From: an endosymbiont of unidentified scaly snail isolate Monju
GTDB taxonomy: Bacteria > Pseudomonadota > Gammaproteobacteria > Chromatiales > Chromatiaceae
Length of the DNA stretch: 64,000 nucleotides
Reading direction: 5' to 3'
NCBI RefSeq assembly: GCF_000801295.1
Contig: NZ_AP012978.1
Coordinates: forward strand, 1 to 64,000
Shown here piece by piece: positions 11,651 through 20,433 of this stretch; the first letter of the stretch is position 1; the number at the start of each line of letters is the position of its first letter. The position numbers and the translations under genes are program-made. Below the pieces are notes generated by a model. The model had not been told where the DNA came from and made no database searches. It saw only the letters and a list, made by a program, of their open reading frames with translations.

Positions 11651-12694
11651 ATGACCCGGCAACGCAAGGCACTGGCGCTCATCTCCGGCGGACTCGATTC
11701 GCTGCTCGCGGCGAAGGTGATCCAGGAACAGGGCATCCACGTGGAAGGCGTGAATTTCTTCACCGGCTTCTGTGTGGAGGGGCACACCCATGCCATCCGC
11801 AAGAAGGACCGGGCGAAGCCGAAACGCAACAACGCCCTCTGGGTGGCCGAGCAGCTGGGGATCAAGCTGCATATCATCGACATCGTCGAGGAATACAAGG
11901 ACGTGGTGTTCAATCCGAAGTACGGCTACGGTGCCCATCTCAATCCGTGCCTGGACTGCAAGATCTTCATGGTGCGCAAGGCCGCGGAGTGGATCGAGGA
12001 GCACGGCTTCGATTTTGTCATCACCGGTGAGGTGGTCGGCCAGCGACCCAAGTCACAGCGCAAGGACACCATGCCGGTGGTGCAGCGTGACTCCGGCATT
12101 GGTGACCGCCTGCTGCGCCCGCTGTGCGCGAAGAACCTGCCCCCCACCCTGCCCGAGCGCGAGGGGTGGGTCGACCGCGAGAAGCTGTTCGATTTCTCCG
12201 GCCGTTCGCGCAAGCCGCAGATGGCACTGGCAGCCAGGTATGGCTTCACCGACTATGCCCAGCCGGCTGGCGGCTGCTGTTTCCTGACTGACGAACAATA
12301 CTCGGTAAAGCTGGCCGACCTGTGGAAGGCCCGAGGTGATCGCCAGTACGAGCTCGACGACATCCTGTTGCTCAAGGTCGGCCGGCACATCCGCCCTGCC
12401 CCACACTATAAATTGATCGTGGCACGCGAGGAGGGTGAGGGGAATTTCCTGCAGGGTTACCGCAAGCAGTACCCCCACCTGCGCACCGTCAGCCATGGTG
12501 GTCCCTTCACCCTCATCGACGGCGAGCCCGGTGAGGAAGACATCGAGCTGGCCGCGCGCATTGTCGCCCGTTACAGCCAGGGCAAGCAGGCCGATGTGGT
12601 GGAGGTGGAGTACACCGATCGCCAGGGTGTGGCTCACACCCTGCAGGTGAAGCCGTTGGCAGCCCACGAGATCCCCAGGGCCTGGATACTGTGA
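11651..12694 (+). CDS. PP-loop ATP-pyrophosphatase with NFACT-R-like C-terminus
   Basis: The 347-residue protein begins with a PP-loop, ALISGGLDSLLAAKV, as in the MnmA/ThiI tRNA-thiolation superfamily that adenylates a base or substrate. Cysteines occur in NPCLDCK (near residue 100) and PAGGCCFL (near residue 210), the kind of pair used for sulfur relay or metal binding. The last roughly 90 residues (VGRHIRPAPHYKLIV to LAARIVARYSQGK) look like an NFACT-R (DUF814) domain, known from RqcH/Tae2 family proteins. The start at 11651 is preceded by an AGG motif; an ATG at 11618 would coincide with the -10 element. The substrate is unknown. Confidence 0.7.
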   Translation: MTRQRKALALISGGLDSLLAAKVIQEQGIHVEGVNFFTGFCVEGHTHAIRKKDRAKPKRNNALWVAEQLGIKLHIIDIVEEYKDVVFNPKYGYGAHLNPCLDCKIFMVRKAAEWIEEHGFDFVITGEVVGQRPKSQRKDTMPVVQRDSGIGDRLLRPLCAKNLPPTLPEREGWVDREKLFDFSGRSRKPQMALAARYGFTDYAQPAGGCCFLTDEQYSVKLADLWKARGDRQYELDDILLLKVGRHIRPAPHYKLIVAREEGEGNFLQGYRKQYPHLRTVSHGGPFTLIDGEPGEEDIELAARIVARYSQGKQADVVEVEYTDRQGVAHTLQVKPLAAHEIPRAWIL

Positions 12695-12723
12695 CAATTT
12701 CCCACCTTTGCTAGACTGCCTGC

Positions 12724-13545
12724 ATGCAGGAAGCCCTGGATCGTCTGCCGACCGTCGTGATGGGCGCCGTCAGGCGTTTGTTGCGTCCGCTCGTGCGCCT
12801 GATGATCCGTCATGGCATCACCCTGCCTTCCATCGTCGAACTGCTGAAGCAGGTGATGGTGGAGGTTGCCATCGAGGATTTCCCGGTAGAAGGCAAGCGC
12901 ACCACCGACAGCCGGGTCAGCGTGCTTACCGGGGTTCACCGCAAGGATGTCAAGCGTTTCCGTGAACAGGGATTTCAGCGCAACGACGTGCCCAAGAAGG
13001 TCTCGCTGGGCATGCAGCTGGTCAACGCCTGGATGACCGAACCGCGCTGGCTGGACGAACAGGGCCGGCCCAGGGTATTGCTGCGACTGGCCGACGGAAG
13101 CGGTCGGCCCGATTTCGAGACCCTGGCCAACCACATCAGCAGCGATGTGCGTCCACGTGCGATCCTCGACGAACTGGTCCGCGTGGGTGTGGTGGAAGAG
13201 CGCGACAATCGTGTCGCCCTGCACACCGAGGCCTTCGTGCCAAGATTGTCCGAGGAAGAGAAGCTCTATTATTTCGAGCGTTCCGGCCATGCACACTTGA
13301 TGGCAGGCGTGCGTAACCTGGAAGGTACCGAGCCACCCTTCTTCGACCGCGTGGTGCAGTACCACAATATTCCGGAGACTGCCCTGCCCCGCTTGCGTCA
13401 GATGGTGGAAGAACAAGGCATGACGCTGTTGCGCGAGATCAACCGTGCGGCACGCGAGGTCAACGATTCGCAGGCATCGAAGCGGCACTCCTTTCTGGTC
13501 GGGCTCTACTGTTACCACGAACCTTCGATGGGTAACGATGACTAG
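12724..13545 (+). CDS. DUF6502-type conserved protein
   Basis: This 273-residue soluble protein has an N-terminal part (about residues 1-90) that resembles a winged-helix or DNA-binding fold: RRLLRPLVRLMIRHGITLPSI followed by a segment on VEGKRTTDSRVSVLTGVHRKDVKR. The C-terminal half has no motif I can assign. The family is conserved in proteobacteria without known function; I recall it as DUF6502. The 30 bp to the PP-loop gene suggests co-transcription. A diverged palindromic repeat begins one base after its TAG stop. Confidence 0.6.
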   Translation: MQEALDRLPTVVMGAVRRLLRPLVRLMIRHGITLPSIVELLKQVMVEVAIEDFPVEGKRTTDSRVSVLTGVHRKDVKRFREQGFQRNDVPKKVSLGMQLVNAWMTEPRWLDEQGRPRVLLRLADGSGRPDFETLANHISSDVRPRAILDELVRVGVVEERDNRVALHTEAFVPRLSEEEKLYYFERSGHAHLMAGVRNLEGTEPPFFDRVVQYHNIPETALPRLRQMVEEQGMTLLREINRAAREVNDSQASKRHSFLVGLYCYHEPSMGNDD

Positions 13546-14992
13546 ACCGGAGATGTCGCGCGTCGAACAGCGCCGGGATAGCAGGCGCTTGGCTGCTCGA
13601 GGGCAAACCTCGGGCACGCGCGGCAGTGGCCGGCTACCGTTTGTACCTGGTGTACCTGGCGCTGTTCTCTCCCGATTCCGCCGGCTGTCGGGATCCAGGC
13701 GACATCTCCGGGCTGGGATCTGGCGTCGTTGCGTCCTGGTCTGCTGCCTGGCGTTCTGGCCTCTGCTGGTCGATGGTGCAGCTGCCGCGCGCAATGTCTG
13801 TGCCCTGCCCGGCCTGGCACCGATCCACGACGGTCTGGGTGGGACCGGTCACACGGGTGGCGACGGGGAAGAAGGTCTGGGTGGCACGGGGCTGGTACCC
13901 GGCGATGGTGTCGGTGGAACCGGTCGTCCCTTGGCCGGCCTGCACGATGGTTTGGGCGGAACCGGGCACAGCGGCGATGGCCTGGGCGGGACCGGCCGTC
14001 CATACGAGACCTTGCGTATTCGCGGTGTGGTCACCGGCTTCGGCAGTGTCTGTGTGGATGGTCTCGAAGTGCAGTATTCGCCGGCAACCCCGGTGCATAT
14101 CGACGGCATGGAGGCCACCGCCGGCGCCCTGGCCGTCGGTCAGGTCGTGGATATCGAGGCCCGTCTGCAGGGCGGCAGCATTCATGCCGAGCAGATGCGG
14201 GTATTGCGTCAGCTCGTGGGCACGGTGGAACAGGTCGATGTCTTCGGCGGGCGTGTGCGTGTGGCCGGTACCCTGGTCGACATACCGGAGCGTGTTGCCG
14301 GACTGCGGATCCCGGATCTGCGTTCCGGCCAGCCGGTGATGGTCAGCGGCGTGTGGCGTGCGGATGGCGCCCTGCACGCCACGCGCATCGAAGCGGCTCC
14401 ACGGCACGACATGGTGACCGAGCCGCCACGGCCATTGCGCCATGGCCTGGCGGTACTCCAGGGCGTGGTGGCACAGGTACGGGAAGGATACATTCGACTG
14501 GTGGATGGACCCTCGATTCGCCTGCCGGGCGAGGTTCCGGCCCTGTCCCGGGGTTCCCTGGCCACGGTGGTGGTCGAGGTGAATGGGCGGCCGGACGTCG
14601 TGTCGCGCGCCCTGGCGGTCACCGACATTGACGATCTGCACCACCTGACGGGACGCCCCGAGCCCGAAGTCCCGACCCTGGCCGACCAGCCGGGCCGGGC
14701 CGGTGACGACGAACGGGGGACTCCGTCACATACAGAGTACAATGCGGCAGACACGGCAGGGATGCACCTCGACACCGAGTCTGGTTCACACGAGGTGGAA
14801 CTCGCCGACCAACCGGATTCCACCGAAACACCCGAGATCCCGGAACTGCAGGATGAACCCGATGAGCCGGATTTTCCCCAGGCCCCGGAGCCCCCGGAGT
14901 CACCAGATGAACCCGAGGTGCCCGAGGCACCCGATCTTCCGGAGCAGCCCGAAGTACCCGATGTACCGGAGCCTCCGGACGAAGTGGACTAG
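13538..14992 (+). CDS. DUF5666-like exported protein with glycine repeats and acidic proline tail
   Basis: The 484-residue frame contains a hydrophobic signal-like segment (CVLVCCLAFWPLLV, near residue 68), a run of about five GLGGTG or GVGGTG repeats (near residues 105-160), two to three beta-rich DUF5666-like units (about residues 165-370), and a long tail of Pro, Glu and Asp (about 430-484). The only usable start codons, ATG at 13538 or 13553, lie at or inside a diverged copy of the palindromic repeat. The first roughly 60 residues are therefore repeat-derived and the true start is uncertain. It is probably exported to the periplasm or surface. No partner or function is recognised. Confidence 0.6.
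   Translation: MTRPEMSRVEQRRDSRRLAARGQTSGTRGSGRLPFVPGVPGAVLSRFRRLSGSRRHLRAGIWRRCVLVCCLAFWPLLVDGAAAARNVCALPGLAPIHDGLGGTGHTGGDGEEGLGGTGLVPGDGVGGTGRPLAGLHDGLGGTGHSGDGLGGTGRPYETLRIRGVVTGFGSVCVDGLEVQYSPATPVHIDGMEATAGALAVGQVVDIEARLQGGSIHAEQMRVLRQLVGTVEQVDVFGGRVRVAGTLVDIPERVAGLRIPDLRSGQPVMVSGVWRADGALHATRIEAAPRHDMVTEPPRPLRHGLAVLQGVVAQVREGYIRLVDGPSIRLPGEVPALSRGSLATVVVEVNGRPDVVSRALAVTDIDDLHHLTGRPEPEVPTLADQPGRAGDDERGTPSHTEYNAADTAGMHLDTESGSHEVELADQPDSTETPEIPELQDEPDEPDFPQAPEPPESPDEPEVPEAPDLPEQPEVPDVPEPPDEVD
13547..13711 (+). repeat. palindromic dispersed repeat, copy 4 (short, diverged)
   Basis: The inverted ends CCGGAGATGTCGC (13547-13559) and GCGACATCTCCGG (13699-13711) pair perfectly over 13 bp. They differ in sequence from the other copies, so both ends changed together. 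Inner blocks match copy 2: GTCGAACAGCG, GTTTGTAC, TCCCGAT and CGCCGGCTGTCGGGAT. The middle part with the GCGATAGC hairpin is missing, giving 165 bp instead of about 250. The copy starts one base after the TAG of the DUF6502 gene and is read through by the DUF5666-like frame. Confidence 0.65.
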
Positions 14993-14995
14993 TCA

Positions 14996-15242
14996 GGATG
15001 TTTCACCGGCCGAACAGCGTTTGAAGTCCGGGCTGTTGCGTGATCGAACAAGAATGGCAAAAAGGGACGCCAAGCGACGGTCACGGTTTGTACTCCACGT
15101 TGCTCTATCCCGATGCCAGCGGTTTATCACTCGTTGTGGCCTGTTTTTCACTCGAGCGATAGCTCCGCTATCGCTTCCGCTCCAAATCGGCGCCGAAGCG
15201 GCCGCGAATACCGCCGGCTCTCGGGATGCCGGCGAAACATCC
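14996..15242 (+). repeat. palindromic dispersed repeat, copy 2
   Basis: This 247 bp copy has ends GGATGTTTCACCGGC (14996-15010) and GCCGGCGAAACATCC (15228-15242), which pair in 14 of 15 positions. The internal hairpin is AGCGATAGC (15155-15163) / GCTATCGCT (15167-15175). It begins 4 bp after the DUF5666-like TAG stop (CTAG at 14989-14992), and CTGG follows at the other end. The next gene starts about 70 bp downstream, so the element probably lies in the transcript between the two genes. Confidence 0.8.
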
Positions 15243-15313
15243 GCACTGGCCGGACGATTCCCGAGGGAACAAGCCCGCTTTCTTCTCCCGGATGGCAACA
15301 AGTAGAACCTCCC

Positions 15314-16066
15314 ATGCGAATCGCCTTGCCACTGATGCTGTTGTCTCTGCCGCTGGTTGCCGTGGCGAAAGACGGTACCCGCCTGTCGTTGAGCGTCTAC
15401 GAGGCCACCGGCCACTATGGAAGTCCCGTCCGGACCACGATCCAGAGTGTGGCACTGGGTCTGCGTCATCGCACGGGACACTGGACCTTGCGGGCCAGCA
15501 TCCCCTGGCTGTACATCCGTGGTGCGGCCAACGTCCTGCCTGACGGAGCGACCACCGCGGGGAGCACGACACGCCGCTCGCGCAGAGGCCTGGGAGACGT
15601 GAACCTCTCGGTAGCTCGCCGCCTGTTCTACTACGACCAGGAACTGCGAGCCGGCCTTTCGGCCCGGGTCGCCGTGAAGCTGCCGACCGCCAGTCGCAAT
15701 CAGGGCCTGGGTACTGGGGAACCGGATTTCACCATGGAGCTGGCACCTTATGGTTATCTGGGCAGCCATACCTGGTTCGCGGCCCTCGGCTATCGCAAGT
15801 ACGGTGATACGCCGACGACCGACTATCAGGACGGGTGGTTGCTGCGACTGGGGCTGTCGCGCCCCTTGAGTGACTATCAGGCCATGGGTCTGAGCCAGCG
15901 TTTTCGCCAGAGCAATCGGGCGGGTCGTGACGATCAGCAGAGCCTGATGTTGTTTCACGACCTGCGCCTGGAGCAGGGCTGGCGGACCCAGACCTATCTC
16001 ATTCGGGGCTTCTCGGATGCGACCGCCGAATGGGCTGGCGGGCTGTCGTTGATCAAGGCGTTCTGA
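15314..16066 (+). CDS. putative outer-membrane beta-barrel protein
   Basis: The 250-residue product starts with a clear Sec signal peptide (MRIALPLMLLSLPLVAVAKD) and then shows alternating hydrophobic and polar strands with many aromatic girdle-type residues, ending in ...LIKAF with a terminal Phe, the usual outer-membrane insertion signature. It resembles small transporter-like barrels of uncertain function. The start at 15314 follows AGTAGAACCTCCC, only a weak RBS. The frame is open further upstream through the repeat, but that part is not credible as protein. It sits after the DUF5666-like gene and may be transcribed with it. Confidence 0.65.
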   Translation: MRIALPLMLLSLPLVAVAKDGTRLSLSVYEATGHYGSPVRTTIQSVALGLRHRTGHWTLRASIPWLYIRGAANVLPDGATTAGSTTRRSRRGLGDVNLSVARRLFYYDQELRAGLSARVAVKLPTASRNQGLGTGEPDFTMELAPYGYLGSHTWFAALGYRKYGDTPTTDYQDGWLLRLGLSRPLSDYQAMGLSQRFRQSNRAGRDDQQSLMLFHDLRLEQGWRTQTYLIRGFSDATAEWAGGLSLIKAF

Positions 16067-16115
16067 TCTATTCTCCTTCCTTACGCAAAACGTGACCTGG
16101 GTCTCTTTTCTTCCA

Positions 16116-16143
16116 TTACGTGGGAAAATATCACATATATAAT
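16116..16143 (+). promoter_or_regulatory. candidate sigma-70 promoter for the 16170-20858 operon
   Basis: A perfect TATAAT at 16138-16143 has a TTACGT -35-like hexamer at 16116-16121 with 16-bp spacing. The 16070-16169 gap is AT-rich compared with its surroundings, and a strong purine-rich RBS (GGAGAAAAAAC) precedes the ATG at 16170. Confidence 0.5.
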
Positions 16144-16169
16144 GAACGACCAGGTACTGGAGAAAAAAC

Positions 16170-17285
16170 ATGTCGGTGGAAGTCATCAATCCCGGAGCCA
16201 ACAGCGGGCGGAAGCAGCAACTGCTGGATCAGGAACGCCTGCTTCGGGCCAAGCGCGGTTTTTCCACACGTCGTTTTGATCCGGCGTCGGCGCATGGCCT
16301 GTCGAGCAGGAACTATCGTCCTCGTGCAGGCGATCTGGTGTTGGCGCAAGTGGTCCATGTCGGCCACCACAAGCGCATCGAACAACCGGATGGACGGCGA
16401 GCGCACCTGTTTGCCGGCGACGAGATTCTGCTGGCCTATGGCAACCGTTATGCACCCGATCAATTCGAGGTCGTGGTGCCTTCCGATCTCGGTGAATGTG
16501 ACCTGGTAGCCGCTGGCGGCATCGCCGCCCAGGTGGTCTCGCAGCACCGCAATACCTCGGAGGCCACGCGTATTCGCCCGTTGGGGGTGTTGCTGGATGC
16601 CCGAGGCAAGGTGCTCAACCTGCGGCGCTATGGGCTGCGTACGGCGACACCCGCGCCGTCGTATCCGCCAGTGATCGCGGTACTCGGCACCTCCATGAAT
16701 GCCGGCAAGACCACCGCCCTGTCACGCCTGGTTCTGGGGCTGCGACGGGCGGGTCTGCGCGCGGAGGCCTGCAAGGTCACCGGGACCGGGGCTGGTGGAG
16801 ACTACTGGATGATGCGTGATGCCGGCGCGGTGCTGGTCAGTGATTTCACCGACATGGGCTACGCGACGACGCATGGTCTGAACGGACAGGAGATCGAGGC
16901 CATCCTGGAGGGCCTGGTCAGCCATGCGGTGACGGCCGTTCCGGATGTCATCCTGCTGGAAGTGGCCGATGGCCTGCTGCAACCGGAGACCCGCCAGCTC
17001 GTGGAAAACCCCCGCTTCCGGGAACGGGTCGACGGTGTGGTATTCGCCGCCAGCGATGCCATGGGAGCGGTAGCGGGTGCGCAACGCCTGCAGGATAAAA
17101 AACTGCCGCTGCTGGCGGTGACCGGCAGCTTCACCGCCTCGCCGCTGGCGGTTCAGGAAGTGGTGCCTGTGCTCGAGGTGCCGGTACTGCTGAAGACAGA
17201 GCTCTCCGACCCGCAGGTGGCCGGGGGACTGCTCGACCTGCTGAGGTCCGAATTGCAGGGACATGAGGCTACCGGTCCTCTATAA
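16170..17285 (+). CDS. P-loop NTPase of the MobB/BioD/DUF1611-like type
   Basis: The 371-residue protein has an N-terminal half without recognisable motifs (about residues 1-165) and a C-terminal P-loop domain with Walker A VLGTSMNAGKTTALSRLV near residue 172, a following KVTGTGAGGDYW segment, and an acidic strand PDVILLEVADGLL near residue 275. This layout resembles MobB, dethiobiotin synthetase and DUF1611 proteins, which use ATP or GTP on small molecules. It opens a five-gene operon and overlaps the ABC exporter by 23 bp, so a link to an exported or modified compound is likely. The substrate is unknown. Confidence 0.55.
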   Translation: MSVEVINPGANSGRKQQLLDQERLLRAKRGFSTRRFDPASAHGLSSRNYRPRAGDLVLAQVVHVGHHKRIEQPDGRRAHLFAGDEILLAYGNRYAPDQFEVVVPSDLGECDLVAAGGIAAQVVSQHRNTSEATRIRPLGVLLDARGKVLNLRRYGLRTATPAPSYPPVIAVLGTSMNAGKTTALSRLVLGLRRAGLRAEACKVTGTGAGGDYWMMRDAGAVLVSDFTDMGYATTHGLNGQEIEAILEGLVSHAVTAVPDVILLEVADGLLQPETRQLVENPRFRERVDGVVFAASDAMGAVAGAQRLQDKKLPLLAVTGSFTASPLAVQEVVPVLEVPVLLKTELSDPQVAGGLLDLLRSELQGHEATGPL

Positions 17286-19013
17286 GGGGCGCCGCCGGCG
17301 TCACCTGTTGGCGTTGTTCGGCAATGGTCTGCTCCAGGCCCTGCTGGCCACGGCTCTGGCCTGGCAGGCGCAAGCCATGTTCGATGGGCAGGTGCTGGCA
17401 CCGGCTGGGGATTACCGGTCGGCCCTGGAATACGCCGCCCGCCTGCTGTTGCTGTCGGTCTTGATCGCGCTGTTGCGTCGGCGCGAACGCATCGACGCCG
17501 AACTGCTCGGCCAGCTCTATGTGCGCGATCTGCGCAAGCGCCTGTTTGCCCGATTGTTACGCAGTCAACACGCGAGCATCGTCGCGCAGCGCCGTGGTCA
17601 ATTGCTGATCCGCTTTGTGAGCGACCTGAATGCGGTGCGCCAGTGGGTCAGCCTGGGGCTTGCGCGCCTGGGTGTCGCTGCGATCGTGATTTCCCTGGTG
17701 ATGGTGGCCCTGTGGTGGCTGCATCCCCTGTTCATGCTGACGGTCGGCGGCAGTCTCGTTTTGACTACTGCCGCCTTGTGGCGCCAGGGTGTCACCTTGC
17801 GCCAGGCGATCGCTGAGGTAAGGCGTCGTCAGGGCTACCTGGCTGCCAACATGACCGAGAAGATCGCCGCAGTCTCCACCATCCAGTTGTTTGGGCAGGC
17901 AGAACGTGAACGTCGCCGGTTGGCGCGGCAGAACCGTCGGGTGATCCAGGCGGCTGGCGAGAAGGCCGCTGCCATCGGCAGCCTGCGGGCGATCACCGAG
18001 ATCGGCGCCGGGCTCGCGTTTGCCGCCGGGTTGCTGGTGACGGCCCTTCTCGTCTCGGAGGGGCAGGCGAGCGCCGGCACCTTCGTCGCCGTGTTCGCCC
18101 TCATCGGTTTTCTCTCCACGCCCCTGCGTGATATCAGCCGGGTGCACGAGTACTGGTTGGCCAACCGGGTGGCGCTGGCGAACATCCAGCGACTGATGTG
18201 CCGCATCCGCCCGCTGCAACTCGCCGAGGTTGCCTACCGGGACAGCGCGTTTTCCGGGACCCTGGTGTTCGACGAGCTCTCTCTCGAGGGCAGCCTGACC
18301 TCCTTCAGCGCCAGTGTCGAGGTCGGACGGCGGGTCGCTCTGGTGGGTCCCAATGGGGCGGGAAAGACCTCCCTGCTGCATGCCATCGTGCGCCTGCGCG
18401 AGGCCGACGGGGGCGACATCCGTATCGACGGGGTGTCGATCCGCGATCTGCCGCTGGAACAGCTGCACGGTCTTGTGGCCTATGTCGGTAACGATGTCCC
18501 CCTGTTGCGGGCCACCTTGCGTGAAAACCTGTTGTACGGGACGAGGCAGGTGTCCGAGGACGCCCTGCCCTGCAGGCGGTCATTCGCTGTTGCGGTATCG
18601 ACGAACTGGTTCGACGCCTGCCCGAGGGCCTGGATGTGCGTCTGCAGGAAGGTGGCGTCAATCTCTCGCAGGGCCAACGTGCCCGCGTGGCCCTGGCGCG
18701 GGCCTTGCTGAGGCGACCATGTATCCTGCTGCTCGACGAGGCCGATGCCCATCTGGATCTGGTCGCGGTCAAGGCATTCAATCAGGTGCTGGCGGATTTC
18801 CCGGGTACGGTGATCATGGCGACGCACCGACGCGATGCCGTCCGCCAGGCGGATATCGTCTAGCACCTGCAGGACGGGCGCTTGGTGGCACGTGGTTGTC
18901 CGGACGAACTCCTGCAGGGCGATGGCCCGACCCGTCAGCTGTTCAGTGGACCCCGTCCATGGCGCGAGACCCATGAAGGTTCGGGGCAGCGTCGCAGGAG
19001 GGACCGGAAATGA
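17263..19013 (+). pseudogene. ABC exporter (fused TM and ATPase), frameshift plus stop
   Basis: The intact reading would be a type IV half-transporter of about 581 residues: five to six transmembrane segments (residues 10-300), then an ATPase with Walker A GPNGAGKTSLL, signature NLSQGQRAR, Walker B CILLLDEADAHLD and H-loop MATHR. A tandem CCCTG duplication at 18563-18572 shifts the frame after VSEDAL, so the first frame ends at 18711. Removing one unit restores ...EDALQAVIRCCGIDEL. The restored frame then meets TAG at 18861-18863 before continuing with HLQDGRLVARG to a TGA at 19011-19013 that overlaps the next ATG. Two lesions in one gene suggest a recent pseudogene or sequence error. Confidence 0.85.
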
Positions 19014-19777
19014 ACGGCATCATTCATTGTCGACCCCCCCAGGAGGTTTCTGGAGAATGCAGTGGCACGACCTTCCAGTACATTGCCGATACGCAACCGC
19101 CCCTGCCCTGCCTGGTCCACCGTCCGCCGGGGGACGAGGCCCCGCGCGGCCTGCTGCTCCCGCTGTTCTCGCAACGGGATTATTCCGACTACCAGCGTCT
19201 CGGACGAAAGGGGCGGGGGCCGCGGGCGGATCTCGCCTTGCTGAAGGCCATCGAGCAGGCCCGGGCCTACCTGGCGTTGCGTGACGAGCGCTTCGATCTC
19301 CTGGGATATTCGGGCGGTGCCCAGTTCGCGCACCGTTTTGCCCTCCTGCACCCACAGCGCGTGCGGCGCATCGGCCTGGGAGCAGCCGGCTGGTACACCT
19401 GGCCCGATCCGCGGGTCCCCTACCCCAGGGGGACGGGCGCCACCGCCGCCATGCCGGGCGAGCGATTCGATCTCGCGGGACTGCTGCGTACCCCCATACT
19501 GGTCTGGGTCGGCGACCGGGACCGCGAGCGCGATTCGGCATTGAATACCAGTGAGCGCATCGATCGGATGCAGGGCGGTCACCGCGTCGCCCGTGCCGTC
19601 AACTGGGTGAGGGCCATGCGTCAAGCCGGCCTCCGCCTCGGCATCCGCACAGAAATCCGCCTGCAATTGTTGCCGGGCGTCACCCATGCCTTCGTGGAGG
19701 CGGATCGGATCGGCGGCATCGGCCGGCTGGTGTTCGACGACTTCTATGATTCTCCGACTGGCGAGGACACGACATGA
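19010..19777 (+). CDS. alpha/beta-hydrolase family protein
   Basis: The 255-residue protein has the nucleophile elbow GYSGG (near residue 100) and a candidate triad Asp in WVGDRDRERD (near residue 167) and His in GVTHAF (near residue 225), in alpha/beta-hydrolase order. There is no signal peptide, so it is probably cytoplasmic. Its ATG overlaps the original stop of the broken ABC exporter (ATGA), and its own stop overlaps the next gene by 4 bp. It therefore belongs to the 16170-20858 operon. An esterase, thioesterase or peptidase role on the operon's unknown substrate is inference. Confidence 0.65.
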   Translation: MNGIIHCRPPQEVSGECSGTTFQYIADTQPPLPCLVHRPPGDEAPRGLLLPLFSQRDYSDYQRLGRKGRGPRADLALLKAIEQARAYLALRDERFDLLGYSGGAQFAHRFALLHPQRVRRIGLGAAGWYTWPDPRVPYPRGTGATAAMPGERFDLAGLLRTPILVWVGDRDRERDSALNTSERIDRMQGGHRVARAVNWVRAMRQAGLRLGIRTEIRLQLLPGVTHAFVEADRIGGIGRLVFDDFYDSPTGEDTT

Positions 19778-20433
19778 ATCGAAATTTCCTTTGGACGATG
19801 GGTTGGCTCGGGTGCCTGGCAGTCGCCGGTGCCCCGGCCTGGGGGGCACCGGCACCAGGCACCATCGCGGTGTATTCCGATGGCCGGGTGGTCAAGCTGC
19901 TGGAAACCAGGCAGAAAGCCACGGTCTGGCAGGACCATCGCCTGCGCCGCATCACCTATCCCGCCAATCCGGTGCTGCCGCCGCGTCAGCGCATCGGGCT
20001 GGATGGTCGCCTGCAATACCGCGAGATCCTCGACCAGGGCAATCCGGCCGGCCTGCTCGAGGCAGCTCCGGGCACCACGGTGGACTTCCGCACGCAACGG
20101 GTGAATGCGAAGGGCGTGACCTCGTCCCGCAACTACCAGTGCACAGCCCTGGGACCTGACCGTGTCCGCGTACTGGGTCGCGACGAACCGGTAAGGCGAT
20201 TTCGCTGCGAGCGCTATACCGTGCACCACAAGCTCTGGACCCGGCAGGTGAAAGAGATCCGCGAACTGGCCTACAGCCCGCGCCTGCGCCTGATTGTCGA
20301 TCAAGTGCGGCGTCGCCCCGCCAAGGGCACGGTGCGCGAACGCCGTCTGGTCGCATTGATCCCGCCGGGCAAGTACCGCTACGCCGATCTGCGATCGCTG
20401 CTTGCTGCACAACACGGAGGTACCGCCCAATGA
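19774..20433 (+). CDS. exported protein of unknown function
   Basis: The 219-residue product has a signal peptide (hydrophobic about residues 6-22, then APAWG/APAPG cleavage context). The mature part is rich in Arg and beta-prone segments, with two Cys (QCTAL and FRCERY, about 25 residues apart) that could form a disulfide. I recognise no domain. It overlaps the hydrolase upstream and the lipoprotein downstream, each by 4 bp, so it is an integral member of the operon and probably acts in the periplasm. Confidence 0.6.
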   Translation: MNRNFLWTMGWLGCLAVAGAPAWGAPAPGTIAVYSDGRVVKLLETRQKATVWQDHRLRRITYPANPVLPPRQRIGLDGRLQYREILDQGNPAGLLEAAPGTTVDFRTQRVNAKGVTSSRNYQCTALGPDRVRVLGRDEPVRRFRCERYTVHHKLWTRQVKEIRELAYSPRLRLIVDQVRRRPAKGTVRERRLVALIPPGKYRYADLRSLLAAQHGGTAQ

